A DNA stretch of 28,701 bases from DASSBG01 sp964583865. Its GTDB lineage: Bacteria; Pseudomonadota; Gammaproteobacteria; Xanthomonadales; Rhodanobacteraceae. Where the stretch lies: positions 1 to 28,701 of the forward strand of contig CAZOXZ010000015.1 in assembly GCA_964583865.1 (NCBI GenBank). The letters are read 5' to 3'. Shown here one piece after another: positions 6,974 to 13,854 of this stretch. A program made the translations under genes and the position numbers. Each line of letters begins with the position of its first letter. Position 1 is the stretch's first letter. Below the pieces are notes generated by a model, which was given only the letters and a program-made list of their open reading frames with translations, had not been told where the DNA came from and did no database searches.

Positions 6974-8164
6974 TGGTTGCTTCGCCAGCCAGCGCTCGGC
7001 AAGACGCACAAAGTAACTGGCACCGATGGGCAACAGCGCGTCGTTGAAGTCGTAGCTGGTGTTGTGCACTTCACAGGGGCCGGCGCCGTGGCCGGCCTCG
7101 CGGTGCTCGCCATCGCCATTGCCCAGGAAGCTGTAGCTGCCCGGCACCTGCTGCAGCATGAAGGAAAAATCTTCCGCGGCCATGATGGGTGCTTGCGGCA
7201 GCACGCGCTCGGCGCCCACCACCTCGGCCTGCACTTCGCGGGCAAAGGCGGTTTCGGCCTCGTGATTGCAGGTGGCCGGGTACAAGCGCGTGAACTCCAG
7301 CTCTGCGCTGGCACCGAAGGCGGCGGCCGTGTGCTCGGCGATCTCGCCCATGCGCCCCTCGATGAGGTCCAGGGTCTCGGGCGTGTAGGCCCGCACCGTG
7401 CCGCCCAGCGTGCAGTCATCCGGGATCACGTTGGATGTCTCGCCGGCATGGATCATGGTGGTGGAGATGACCGCGGTCTCGGCCGGTTTCTTGCTGCGGC
7501 TGACAATGGTTTGCAATGCCTGCACGATCTGGCTGGCGACAATGACCGGATCGATGGCCAGATGCGGCATGGCACCGTGACCGCCCTTGCCGTGCACGCT
7601 GATGCGGAATTCGTTGGTGGAGGCCAGTACCGGGCCGGGCGAGGCGGCAAAATGCCCGGCCGGGATGCCGGGCAGGTTGTGGATGCCGAACACGCCTTGC
7701 ATCGGGAAGCGCTGGAACAGGCCGTGGTCGATCATGCGTTTGGCGCCCGCGCCGTGCTCCTCTGCGGGCTGGAAAATCAGGTACACCGTGCCGTCGAAGT
7801 TGCGTTCGCGCGCCAGTTCCTGGGCCGCGCCCAGCAGCATGGTGGTGTGGCCGTCGTGGCCGCAGGCGTGCATGACGCCCGGCGTGGTCGAGGCATGCGC
7901 AAAGTCGTTGGCCTCGGTCATGGGCAGCGCATCGATATCGGCCCGCAGGCCGATGGCCCGCTCCGAGGTGCCCTGCTTCAGGATGCCGACCACGCCGGTG
8001 CCACCGAGGCCGCGGTGCATGGGAATGCCCCAGTCCTGCAACAGCCGGGCGATGAGGTCGGATGTGCGCTGCTCCTCGAAGGACAGCTCGGGGTGGGCAT
8101 GGATGTCACGGCGGATGGCAGTCAGCGCCGCGTGCTCGGCAACAATGCGGTCAATCAATGGCAT
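6971..8164 (-). CDS. M20 family amidohydrolase (hippurate hydrolase/N-acyl amino acid deacylase type)
   Basis: The 397-residue protein is a di-metal peptidase-like hydrolase of the M20D group, which cleaves N-acyl amino acids. MHACGHDGH at residues 98-106 provides Cys and His metal ligands, and PAEEHGAG at about 133-140 contains the general-base Glu. A His follows in GIHNLPG, and EVHNTSYDFND near the C-terminus provides another. The dimerisation-domain segment HGKGGHGAMPH is intact. There is no signal peptide, so it is cytoplasmic. The start ATG is at 8164 with a weak GAGA ribosome binding site. The substrate cannot be read from the sequence. It is divergent from the dehydrogenase gene. Confidence 0.9.
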   Translation of the reverse strand: MPLIDRIVAEHAALTAIRRDIHAHPELSFEEQRTSDLIARLLQDWGIPMHRGLGGTGVVGILKQGTSERAIGLRADIDALPMTEANDFAHASTTPGVMHACGHDGHTTMLLGAAQELARERNFDGTVYLIFQPAEEHGAGAKRMIDHGLFQRFPMQGVFGIHNLPGIPAGHFAASPGPVLASTNEFRISVHGKGGHGAMPHLAIDPVIVASQIVQALQTIVSRSKKPAETAVISTTMIHAGETSNVIPDDCTLGGTVRAYTPETLDLIEGRMGEIAEHTAAAFGASAELEFTRLYPATCNHEAETAFAREVQAEVVGAERVLPQAPIMAAEDFSFMLQQVPGSYSFLGNGDGEHREAGHGAGPCEVHNTSYDFNDALLPIGASYFVRLAERWLAKQP

Positions 8165-8185
8165 GGCAGTCTCGATCTTCGGGAT

Positions 8186-8207
8186 ATGCGAGAATCGTTC
8201 GCATTTC
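8186..8207. promoter_or_regulatory. Fur-box-like palindrome in a divergent intergenic region
   Basis: ATGCGAGAATCGTTCGCAT has inverted arms ATGCGA/TCGCAT. It shares an exact 16-mer (GAATCGTTCGCATTTC, 8192-8207) with the site upstream of the beta-propeller gene at 5330-5345. It lies between divergent starts at 8164 and 8241, so it could control both genes. Its match to the classical 19-bp Fur consensus is weak (about 9 of 19), so the regulator is uncertain. Confidence 0.35.
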
Positions 8208-8240
8208 CCAGTATCCCATGCCGATCACGCCGAGGTCACG

Positions 8241-9185
8241 ATGCCGCTCGAATCGATCCGCGAAAACCCGGTGGCCATTCTTGGTGCCGGCACCATTGGC
8301 GCCGCCTGGGCGGCCTTTTTCTCGCTGGCCGGACTGGAGGTGCGCGTGGCCGATCCGGATGACGGTGCCCAGGCCTGCCTCGATGAGATGCGCCGCCGCG
8401 CCGAGCCGGTGATGCGGCAACTGGGCACGTTGTTGGACGCCCCGACCGTGCCGTCCCTGCATCGCAACATCGCTGATGCGGTTCGTGACACTCGCGCCGT
8501 GCAGGAAGCCTTGCCGGAAAACCTGGAACTGAAACGTGCCGCCTTGCGTGAGGCCGAGGCCGTGTTGCCGGCCGATGCGCTCATCATGTCCAGCTCCTCC
8601 GGCCTGCTGCCCAGCGCGCTGCAACAAGACCTCAAACACCCGGAACGCCTGCTGATCGCCCATCCCTGCAACCCGGCTTACCTCATGCCGCTGGTGGAAC
8701 TGGTGCCCGGCGAACACACGGGCAGGGCGGCCATGGACCGTGCCGAGACGTTCTATCAGGCCTTGGGCAAGAAGACCGTGCGCCTGAAACGCGAGGCCAC
8801 CGGCCACCTGGTTAACCGCCTGCAGGCCGCGCTCTACCGTGAGGCCGTGCATCTGGTGGCCGAAGGTTACGCCGACATCGCCGACGTCGATCGCGCAGTC
8901 ACCGAAGGCCTGGGCGCGCGCTGGACCATCTGCGGCCCGCACATGATTTTCCACCTCTCCGGCGGCCCGGACGGCATGGCCGGGTTCCTGGACAAGCTCG
9001 GCCCGGCCATGGAGCACTGGTGGTCCGCGCTGGGCAACCCGCAACTGGACGGGGCCACCTGCCAGACACTCATCGAGCAAATGGCGGACGCCACCGAAGG
9101 CCGCAACCGGGAAGAACTCGCCGCCGCACGCGACCAACACATGCTGCGTGTGCTGGGTCTCGATCAAACGCCGCGCAAGCACTGA
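8241..9185 (+). CDS. 3-hydroxyacyl-CoA dehydrogenase family protein (carnitine dehydrogenase/lambda-crystallin-like)
   Basis: The 314-residue protein is an NAD-dependent dehydrogenase. A Rossmann motif GAGTIG lies at 15-20. SSSSGLLPS carries the active-site Ser, HPCNPAYLMPLVELVPG supplies the catalytic His, and GHLVNRLQAAL supplies the conserved Asn. The HPxNP form of the His motif is typical of L-carnitine 3-dehydrogenases and lambda-crystallin-type enzymes rather than beta-oxidation FadB. No carnitine genes are nearby, so the substrate is open. The ATG at 8241 has a GAGG ribosome binding site 5 nt upstream. The reading frame is open far upstream, but that part is antisense to the amidohydrolase gene. 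Confidence 0.85.
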   Translation: MPLESIRENPVAILGAGTIGAAWAAFFSLAGLEVRVADPDDGAQACLDEMRRRAEPVMRQLGTLLDAPTVPSLHRNIADAVRDTRAVQEALPENLELKRAALREAEAVLPADALIMSSSSGLLPSALQQDLKHPERLLIAHPCNPAYLMPLVELVPGEHTGRAAMDRAETFYQALGKKTVRLKREATGHLVNRLQAALYREAVHLVAEGYADIADVDRAVTEGLGARWTICGPHMIFHLSGGPDGMAGFLDKLGPAMEHWWSALGNPQLDGATCQTLIEQMADATEGRNREELAAARDQHMLRVLGLDQTPRKH

Positions 9186-9292
9186 TGCCGATCCATCGTG
9201 CGTCGCAACATGCCGACGGACCGGGAAACTGCTACGGTGGATGCCTCCCACGAGAGGTGACACGCCGCTGACGCGCCACGAGGAGTCCCACC

Positions 9293-9646
9293 ATGTCCAA
9301 CCTGCAAGAAGGCAGCTGTCATTGCGGCGCCATCGCTTTCGAGGTCGACGGCACGCCCGAGACACTGGTCGAATGCAATTGCTCGCACTGCAGCCGCAAG
9401 GGTTACCTCGGCTGGTTCGTGCCCAGGGAGCATTTCCGCCTGCTGACCTCGGAAGACGCGCTGGCGACCTACACCTTCAACACGCACCGCATCAAGCACC
9501 ACTTTTGCCCCACCTGTGGCTGCGCGCCCTTCGGCTTTGGCGAGGCACCGGATGGCACCACGATGACCGCCATCAACGCTCGCTGCCTGCCGGACTTGGA
9601 TCGCAGCGACATCGAGATCACGCAAGTGGACGGTCGCAGTCTCTGA
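9293..9646 (+). CDS. GFA/CENP-V family zinc protein
   Basis: The 117-residue single-domain protein has the Cys clusters of the glutathione-dependent formaldehyde-activating enzyme (GFA) fold: SCHCG, CNCSHC and HHFCPTCGC, enough for two zinc sites. Many members have no proven activity towards S-hydroxymethylglutathione, so the family name is safer than an enzyme name. The start follows a strong GAGGAG ribosome binding site. It lies just upstream of the YdeI-like gene in the same orientation. Confidence 0.88.
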   Translation: MSNLQEGSCHCGAIAFEVDGTPETLVECNCSHCSRKGYLGWFVPREHFRLLTSEDALATYTFNTHRIKHHFCPTCGCAPFGFGEAPDGTTMTAINARCLPDLDRSDIEITQVDGRSL

Positions 9647-9669
9647 GCTGATTGCGGTTGAAACAAGGC

Positions 9670-10215
9670 ATGAGTGAGCAACCATCGACAAATTTCGAGG
9701 CCCGCCTGCAGCGCCCCGCCAAGCCGGGCGGCGGTGATTGGGCCTTTATCGTCCTGCCGAAATCTGCCAGCGAGATCTTGCCCCGGCGCGGCCGCACTTC
9801 GGTAACAGGTACGTTGAACGGCGCCGAGTTCACGGCGACGCTGGAGCCGGATGGCCAGCTGAGCCACTGGCTGAAAGTGGACGAGACCTTGCGCCAGGCC
9901 GCCGGTGCCGAGCCGGGCGACACGGTGACTGTCTGCGTGAGGCCGGCCGCCAGCGAGCCCGAGCCGGCCGTACCCGACGACCTGGCAGCAGCGCTGGCGG
10001 ATTCGCCGGGTGCCAATGCCGGCTGGCAGGCCACCACCACCATCGCACGCGTGGACTGGATCCACTGGATCGAATCGGCGAAACAGGCAAAAACCCGCAC
10101 GCGCCGCGTCGCCAATGCCTGCGACATGTTGCGCTCGGGCAAGAAGCGTGTGTGCTGCTTTGACCCGTCCGGTCACTACAGCAACAGCCTCAGCGCGCCG
10201 AAGTCAGCGGACTGA
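9670..10215 (+). CDS. YdeI/OmpD-associated, DUF1905 family protein
   Basis: The 181-residue protein has an N-terminal DUF1905 beta-barrel-like domain (FEARLQRPAKPGGGDWAFIV, then RGRTSVTGTLNG). The C-terminal helical YdeI-associated region (ARVDWIHWIESAKQAKTRTRR, residues about 130-165) is the family hallmark. The function is unknown; relatives have been called bacteriocin-protection proteins on thin evidence. The ATG at 9670 is chosen because the conserved region starts soon after it. Its AAGG is too close to be ideal, so an in-frame TTG at 9652 is possible. The stop is 23 bp downstream of the GFA gene's stop plus this gene's length, so the two could share a transcript. Confidence 0.8.
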   Translation: MSEQPSTNFEARLQRPAKPGGGDWAFIVLPKSASEILPRRGRTSVTGTLNGAEFTATLEPDGQLSHWLKVDETLRQAAGAEPGDTVTVCVRPAASEPEPAVPDDLAAALADSPGANAGWQATTTIARVDWIHWIESAKQAKTRTRRVANACDMLRSGKKRVCCFDPSGHYSNSLSAPKSAD

Positions 10216-10219
10216 CGCG

Positions 10220-10254
10220 TTTTGTCGGACTCACGCTGCGCGTGACTATGGGAC
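10220..10254. repeat. Decayed REP-like palindrome
   Basis: TTGTCGGACTCACGCTGCGC, followed by GTGACTATGGGAC, matches the inverted form of the GTAGGTCGG family in the left arm and centre. The right arm has decayed. It lies between the YdeI-like and M24 peptidase genes. Confidence 0.5.
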
Positions 10255-10289
10255 ACTGGCGGCTTCGTGAACAATGCAAGGTGAGTGTC

Positions 10290-11603
10290 ATGGGTGATGT
10301 GCAAACTGCTGCCAGCCCGGCCCGGCGCGATTTTCTGAAGACCTCGGTGCTGGGTGCGGCGGCCTTGCCGTTGGCGACGCTGTCCGGCACGGCGTTGGCG
10401 CGGGCCTCCGCTGAGGCCTCGCAAGAACTGCCGGAGGCCATCCGCAAGCTGAAGCCGGTGGCCGGCAAGGCCGTGCCCATCACGGACGACGAGTACCGCG
10501 CACGTCTGGCCAAGGCGCAGCGCTTGATGACCGAGCACGACATGGATGCCATTTTTGTCGATCCAGGCTCGGATCTGGCCTATTTCACTGACCTGCACTG
10601 GTGGAACAGCGAACGCACCTCGGGCATGTTGCTGCCGAAGAAGGGCGACCCGGTGTACATCGTGCCGACCTTCGAGCGCAGTCGCACGGAAGCGCAGATC
10701 CGCTTCGGCCATGACATTCGCACCTGGCAGGAGAACGAGAGCCCCTACAAGCTCATCGCGCAGATCATGGCCGAGCACAAGGCCAAGGCTGGCACGCTGG
10801 GCATTTCCGATCGCACGCCGTTTTACCGTGCCCGCGAGATCGGTCTGGCGTTGTCCATCGGCAAGCTGGTCGAGGCCACGCCGGTGACAGCCGGCTGCCG
10901 TGCCACCAAGAGCGAGGCCGAGCTGGCGCTGATGCAGATCGCTTGCGATGCCACGCTGGCCGTTTATCACGCCATCTGGCAAAGCCTGGAACCGGGCCTG
11001 ACGCAGCATCAGGTCTCTGCCTGGGTGCGGCAAGCCTACGAACACATGGGGCTGCGCGGTTTTGCCAGTGTCAACGTCGGCCAGTACACGGCCCAGCCGC
11101 ATGGCTCGGAGGAGCCGCAGTCAATCGTCGAGGGTATGCCGGTGATGCTGGATGGCGGCTGTTACGTCGAGGGCTACATGAGCGACCTGACGCGTACCTT
11201 CACCCTGGGCAAGGCCAGCGACGAGATGAAGAAAGTGTTCGCCATCGTGCACAAAGCGCAGCAAGTGGCGCTTGATGCTGCGCGACCGGGCGCCACCATG
11301 GGCTCGGTGGATGCCGCGGCGCGTCGCTACATCGACAAGGCCGGCTACGGCCCGGGCTACAAGTACTTCACCCACCGCCTGGGCCACGGCCTGGGTCTGG
11401 ACATGCACGAGTGGTATTACCTCGTCGGTGGCAACCAGCGCAAGCTCGCCAAGGGCATGACCTTCAGCGACGAGCCGGGCATTTACATCCCCGGCAAGTT
11501 CGGCGTGCGCCTGGAAGATGACATGGTCATCACCGAGGACGGTGCACGCTGGTTCACGCCACAAAGCCCGGCCATCGAGGTGCCGTTCGGCCATGCCGCG
11601 TGA
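10290..11603 (+). CDS. Tat-exported M24 metallopeptidase (Xaa-Pro aminopeptidase-like)
   Basis: The 437-residue protein has a twin-arginine signal: ARRDFLKTSVLGAAALPLAT at residues 11-30, with probable cleavage near ALA at 37. The mature part is a creatinase/prolidase fold with all five metal ligands visible: Asp in VMLDGGCY and SDLTRTF, His in HRLGHGLGLD, Glu in DEPGIY, and Glu in VRLEDDMV. Members remove N-terminal residues before proline. Tat export implies periplasmic action after folding with metal. ATG 10290 is preferred because AGGTGAG lies 5 nt upstream; an in-frame ATG at 10248 lacks this and lies in a repeat remnant. Confidence 0.9.
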   Translation: MGDVQTAASPARRDFLKTSVLGAAALPLATLSGTALARASAEASQELPEAIRKLKPVAGKAVPITDDEYRARLAKAQRLMTEHDMDAIFVDPGSDLAYFTDLHWWNSERTSGMLLPKKGDPVYIVPTFERSRTEAQIRFGHDIRTWQENESPYKLIAQIMAEHKAKAGTLGISDRTPFYRAREIGLALSIGKLVEATPVTAGCRATKSEAELALMQIACDATLAVYHAIWQSLEPGLTQHQVSAWVRQAYEHMGLRGFASVNVGQYTAQPHGSEEPQSIVEGMPVMLDGGCYVEGYMSDLTRTFTLGKASDEMKKVFAIVHKAQQVALDAARPGATMGSVDAAARRYIDKAGYGPGYKYFTHRLGHGLGLDMHEWYYLVGGNQRKLAKGMTFSDEPGIYIPGKFGVRLEDDMVITEDGARWFTPQSPAIEVPFGHAA

Positions 11604-11781
11604 AATGATGCGCGATTACATTGATCGCCGCACGCAGGAACGGGAGTACGCCGAGTTCCTGCGCCGGAAGGTAGCCGTTGCCAAGGCGCAGCAGGCGACC
11701 GGTCTGCATGCATCACACGAGGAAGTCGAGGCGGAAGCTGCCATGCGACGGGCAGAACTGCTGCGTAACTCGACTCCGTGA
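11593..11781 (+). CDS. Type II antitoxin, ParD/RelB-like (partner toxin broken)
   Basis: The 62-residue, highly charged helical protein begins MPREMMRDYIDRRTQ and contains EEVEAEAAMRRAELL, a pattern common in small antitoxins paired with RelE/ParE toxins. Its start overlaps the end of the M24 gene by 11 bp. The frame is open further upstream only as a shadow of that gene. GAGGTG about 10 nt upstream may serve as ribosome binding site; in-frame ATGs at 11605 and 11608 are alternatives. Its stop overlaps the GTG start of a truncated toxin (GTGA), the usual antitoxin-toxin arrangement. The subfamily is uncertain. Confidence 0.65.
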   Translation: MPREMMRDYIDRRTQEREYAEFLRRKVAVAKAQQATGLHASHEEVEAEAAMRRAELLRNSTP

Positions 11782-11894
11782 AAGTCCGCTGGACGAACGC
11801 GGCACGGCAGGACCGTGCAGCCATTGTTGACCATATCGTCGGCCAGCCACACAAAGGCACTGGATTCCCGCGTTCATCTTGTCGTTGTTGTTGA
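11778..11894 (+). pseudogene. RelE/ParE-type toxin, truncated remnant
   Basis: The GTG at 11778 overlaps the antitoxin stop. The first 20 or so codons read VKVRWTNAARQDRAAIVDHI, a typical ParE/RelE N-terminus (first strand and start of the first helix). After about 11845 the similarity ends. The frame passes through half of a dispersed repeat (11853-11870) into unrelated DNA and stops at 11892-11894. The rest of a normal toxin of roughly 90-100 residues is absent, so the product should be inactive. Confidence 0.75.
11853..11870 (+). repeat. Half copy of the dispersed palindromic element
   Basis: AAAGGCACTGGATTCCCG matches the left half of the element seen complete at 26408-26457. The right half (the complementary arm and GACGG flank) is missing. 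It sits exactly between the toxin remnant and the beta-helix gene remnant. Confidence 0.65.
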
Positions 11895-12093
11895 TATCGT
11901 CGGACAGGATGGTCCGGTTGGTGTCCGGGTCGCGCTGGTTGCGACTGGTTTCGGTGCCGTCAAAACCTCCGAAGACCTTCACATCGTGGTCGATGACGAA
12001 GCTTTCCGTGACAAAGCTGCCGGGCTTGTAAATGTCGGCCTTGGCCCAGATTTCGCTACAGGTCGGGTCCGCCGGTGCGGCGTTGAGGGTCAT
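11871..12093 (-). pseudogene. Fragment of a right-handed beta-helix surface protein
   Basis: Read on the minus strand from 12093, about 70 codons encode CSEIWAKADIYKPGSF and then VFGGFDGTETSRNQRDPDTN and RTILSDDI. This is the recognisable opening repeat of large pectate-lyase-like (parallel beta-helix) secreted proteins, which normally run for hundreds of residues. The frame has a stop just upstream (TGA six codons before the ATG) and loses similarity downstream where it meets the half repeat at 11853-11870. No signal peptide or further repeats are present. It is a short relic, probably carried in by recombination. Confidence 0.65.
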
Positions 12094-12139
12094 TGGCTGG
12101 TGGATTCAATGCCGTGGACCGGATGCCTGCATGCGTCGG

Positions 12140-12556
12140 CTATGCGGCCAGCGGGTTTTGTACTGTCAGTTGGCCGTACCTGTGGTCGTGGGCCAGGTCT
12201 TCGCTGTACAGATGCTGGCAGTTGTTGCGGATGGCGGCTTCGATAATCAGGGCATCGAACCATTGCAACTGCTCGGCAACGGCCAGTTGGTGCGCGTCCA
12301 GCACCAGGTTTGCGTCGGTTGCCACGACTTCAAATGCTGCCAGTGCTTCCATTGCCATCTGGATGTCATCGGCCGGCAATGCTGGTACAAGTTTGTGGCT
12401 GATCACGGCTCGAAACTCGACCAACACCTGTGTGCTGAGGACAATGTCGTGCTCTTTCACCAAGTTGGCAAGCCACTCACCGACACGACGTGATTTCTCG
12501 GGTTCGCGGCGGTCGAGCCGGTATACCCACAGGTTGGTGTCGACAAAAACGCGCAC
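12140..12556 (-). CDS. vapC: PIN-domain toxin (VapC-type ribonuclease)
   Basis: The 138-residue PIN domain begins VRVFVDTNLWVYRLD, with the first catalytic Asp in VDTN. An acidic residue follows in VEFRAV, then Asp in FDALIIEAA and Asp residues in SEDLAHD, so the Mg2+-dependent RNase site looks complete. The GTG at 12556 is chosen because the PIN fold starts there. It lies 4 bp after the antitoxin stop; the frame is open 15 more codons inside the antitoxin gene. VapC toxins cut tRNA or rRNA and are held inactive by the cognate antitoxin. This pair appears intact. Confidence 0.88.
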   Translation of the reverse strand: MRVFVDTNLWVYRLDRREPEKSRRVGEWLANLVKEHDIVLSTQVLVEFRAVISHKLVPALPADDIQMAMEALAAFEVVATDANLVLDAHQLAVAEQLQWFDALIIEAAIRNNCQHLYSEDLAHDHRYGQLTVQNPLAA

Positions 12557-12560
12557 GGGT

Positions 12561-12788
12561 TCAGCGTCGATGGAGCTCGTCGCGTGTCCAGGTCCCGACA
12601 CTGGATGACTGGCTGCGTTGCGCTACGGCCTCGAATGCCTCAAGGGCCGCCAAACGCCGGCTCCTGGCGTCGACGTAGCGCGTCAGGTAATCGCGCACCA
12701 GCGCGTTGACCGACGTATGCTCGCGCAAGGCGGCTTCACGGGCCTTCTGCAGGATTTCGTCGTCCACGCTGAGTGTCAGGTTGGCCAT
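12561..12788 (-). CDS. vapB: Ribbon-helix-helix antitoxin (VapB-type)
   Basis: The 75-residue protein has an N-terminal strand (MANLTLSVDDEIL) and two helices (QKAREAALREHTSVNALVRD) typical of ribbon-helix-helix DNA-binding domains. An acidic/polar C-terminal tail probably wraps the toxin. The ATG at 12788 is preceded by GGGAAG about 6 nt upstream. A TG-extended -10-like hexamer (TGCTACACT on the minus strand, about 12819-12827) lies upstream. The antitoxin precedes the PIN toxin gene by 4 bp, the usual order. Such antitoxins normally repress their own promoter. Confidence 0.85.
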   Translation of the reverse strand: MANLTLSVDDEILQKAREAALREHTSVNALVRDYLTRYVDARSRRLAALEAFEAVAQRSQSSSVGTWTRDELHRR

Positions 12789-12925
12789 GGTTGGCTTCCC
12801 GATCAGGAACACGGATTCAGTGTAGCACGGGCGGAAACTCAAGCTGGCTGACATCGTGTTGGCCGGGCACAAGCACCCGTGCGCCAGCGGGTAGACCGGG
12901 ATTTGGTGTTTTGAGGCCTTGTGGA

Positions 12926-12962
12926 ATGTCGGGTTCACCCTTCGCGTGAACCACGACCTACG
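12926..12962. repeat. REP-like palindrome overlapping the isochorismatase stop
   Basis: ATGTCGGGTTCACCCTTCGC, followed by GTGAACCACGACCTACG, is the inverted form of the GTAGGTCGG family, with arms GTTCAC/GTGAAC. The TAG in its CGTAGGTCG end is the stop codon (12960-12958) of the isochorismatase gene. Confidence 0.75.
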
Positions 12963-13614
12963 TGGTGAGTTCGTGCACGATGTCTGTGGTTTGGCTGACA
13001 ACACCGCAACTGCCGGCGACCCAGGCCAGCGTGGCGTCGTGCCACAGGCGCGAATAGTCGGCCAGGGCGTCGGCGACCATGAAGGGCTGGATGTCGAGTT
13101 GGAAGGCGTCGGCGGCGGTGCATTGGCAGCCGATGTGGGCGAACAGGCCAGTGATGATGAGTTGGTCGCGGCCGGCGTGGTCGAGGCGCTGCTTCAGGTC
13201 GCTTTGCCGGAAGGCGCTGTAGCGATGCTTGGTGAGCACGGTGTCGCCGGGTGCGGGCGCGATGACCTCGGGGATGGTCTCGTGTTCGGGGATGGCCTGC
13301 ATGCCGGGGCCCCAGAGATCGCCTTGCAGGCCGCGTTTGGCCGGGTCCTGATTGCCGCGCTGGGCGGTGTAGAACACCGGCACATTGGCCGCGCGAGCGG
13401 CAGCCAAGAGTTCGGCGATGGCGGTCATGGCGCCGCTGACGGGATTGCTGCCCGGTTCGAAGGCGGCCAGGAAGTACGCCTGCATGTCATGCACCAGCAG
13501 CGCTGCATGATCCTTGTCCAGGTGCCAGTCGGCACGCGAGGCTGGCAGCTCATCGGGCTGCGGCAGCTCGTAGGCCGGGATGCGCGGCAGGCGTTTCGGT
13601 TTGTCGGTGCTCAT
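12958..13614 (-). CDS. entB: Isochorismatase without carrier domain (EntB/DhbB N-terminal type)
   Basis: The 218-residue protein hydrolyses isochorismate to 2,3-dihydro-2,3-dihydroxybenzoate and pyruvate. The opening RIPAYELPQPDELP is diagnostic of siderophore isochorismatases. The catalytic triad is visible as Asp43 (LVHDMQAYF), Lys129 (LTKHRYSAF) and Cys163 (GLFAHIGCQCTA), and FMVADALADYS is conserved. EntB of E. coli is 285 residues with a C-terminal aryl carrier domain; here the protein ends after the hydrolase, and the carrier is a separate gene at 18967-19203. It lies 200 bp downstream of entC, so it may or may not share the operon transcript. No strong ribosome binding site is seen. 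Confidence 0.9.
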   Translation of the reverse strand: MSTDKPKRLPRIPAYELPQPDELPASRADWHLDKDHAALLVHDMQAYFLAAFEPGSNPVSGAMTAIAELLAAARAANVPVFYTAQRGNQDPAKRGLQGDLWGPGMQAIPEHETIPEVIAPAPGDTVLTKHRYSAFRQSDLKQRLDHAGRDQLIITGLFAHIGCQCTAADAFQLDIQPFMVADALADYSRLWHDATLAWVAGSCGVVSQTTDIVHELTT

Positions 13615-13635
13615 GTGGTTATCGGTTGAATTGTG

Positions 13636-13683
13636 AAAGGCACTGGGCCCCGGATATCGCTACGCGATTCCGGGGCGACGGTG
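13636..13683 (+). repeat. Dispersed palindromic element, copy 2
   Basis: AAAGGCACTGG and GACGGTG flank a long hairpin: stem GCCCCGGA/TCCGGGGC (13647-13654 with 13669-13676), continued by ATCGC/GCGAT around a TAC loop. The stem sequence differs from that of the copies at 4413 and 26408 but remains fully paired. Confidence 0.75.
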
Positions 13684-13711
13684 TTGGTGGGCTGACGGAA
13701 CGTTCGATTTT

Positions 13712-13762
13712 GCCAGTCATCCCGGCCAAGCGGAGCGCGAGCCGGGATCCAGCGACTTTTGT
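13712..13762 (-). repeat. Dispersed palindromic element, copy 3 (inverted)
   Basis: On the minus strand the order is ACAAAAGTCGCTGG, stem ATCCCGGC (13748-13741), loop, stem GCCGGGAT (13726-13719), GACTGGC. It faces copy 2 in opposite orientation, 28 bp away, in the gap between entC and the isochorismatase gene. Confidence 0.7.
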
Positions 13763-13805
13763 GTTTGTCAGGCATTGCATTGCGCCAGATGGGTCACGCC
13801 TTTCG

Positions 13806-13854
13806 GGTTCCGGGTCACGGGTCCCGCATCCCGGCTCTCGAATCCCGGTTCCCG
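13806..13854. repeat. Seven-unit 7-bp-period array overlapping the end of entC
   Basis: There are seven units in exact register: ggttccg, ggtcacg, ggtcccg, catcccg, gctctcg, aatcccg, gttcccg. The part from 13815 onward is translated on the minus strand as the last residues of isochorismate synthase and includes its stop codon. Confidence 0.8.

Noticed and set aside
13806..13854. Phase-variable coding repeat controlling entC translation
   Set aside because: The array is at the 3' end, so a change in unit number would only alter the tail and not switch the enzyme off.
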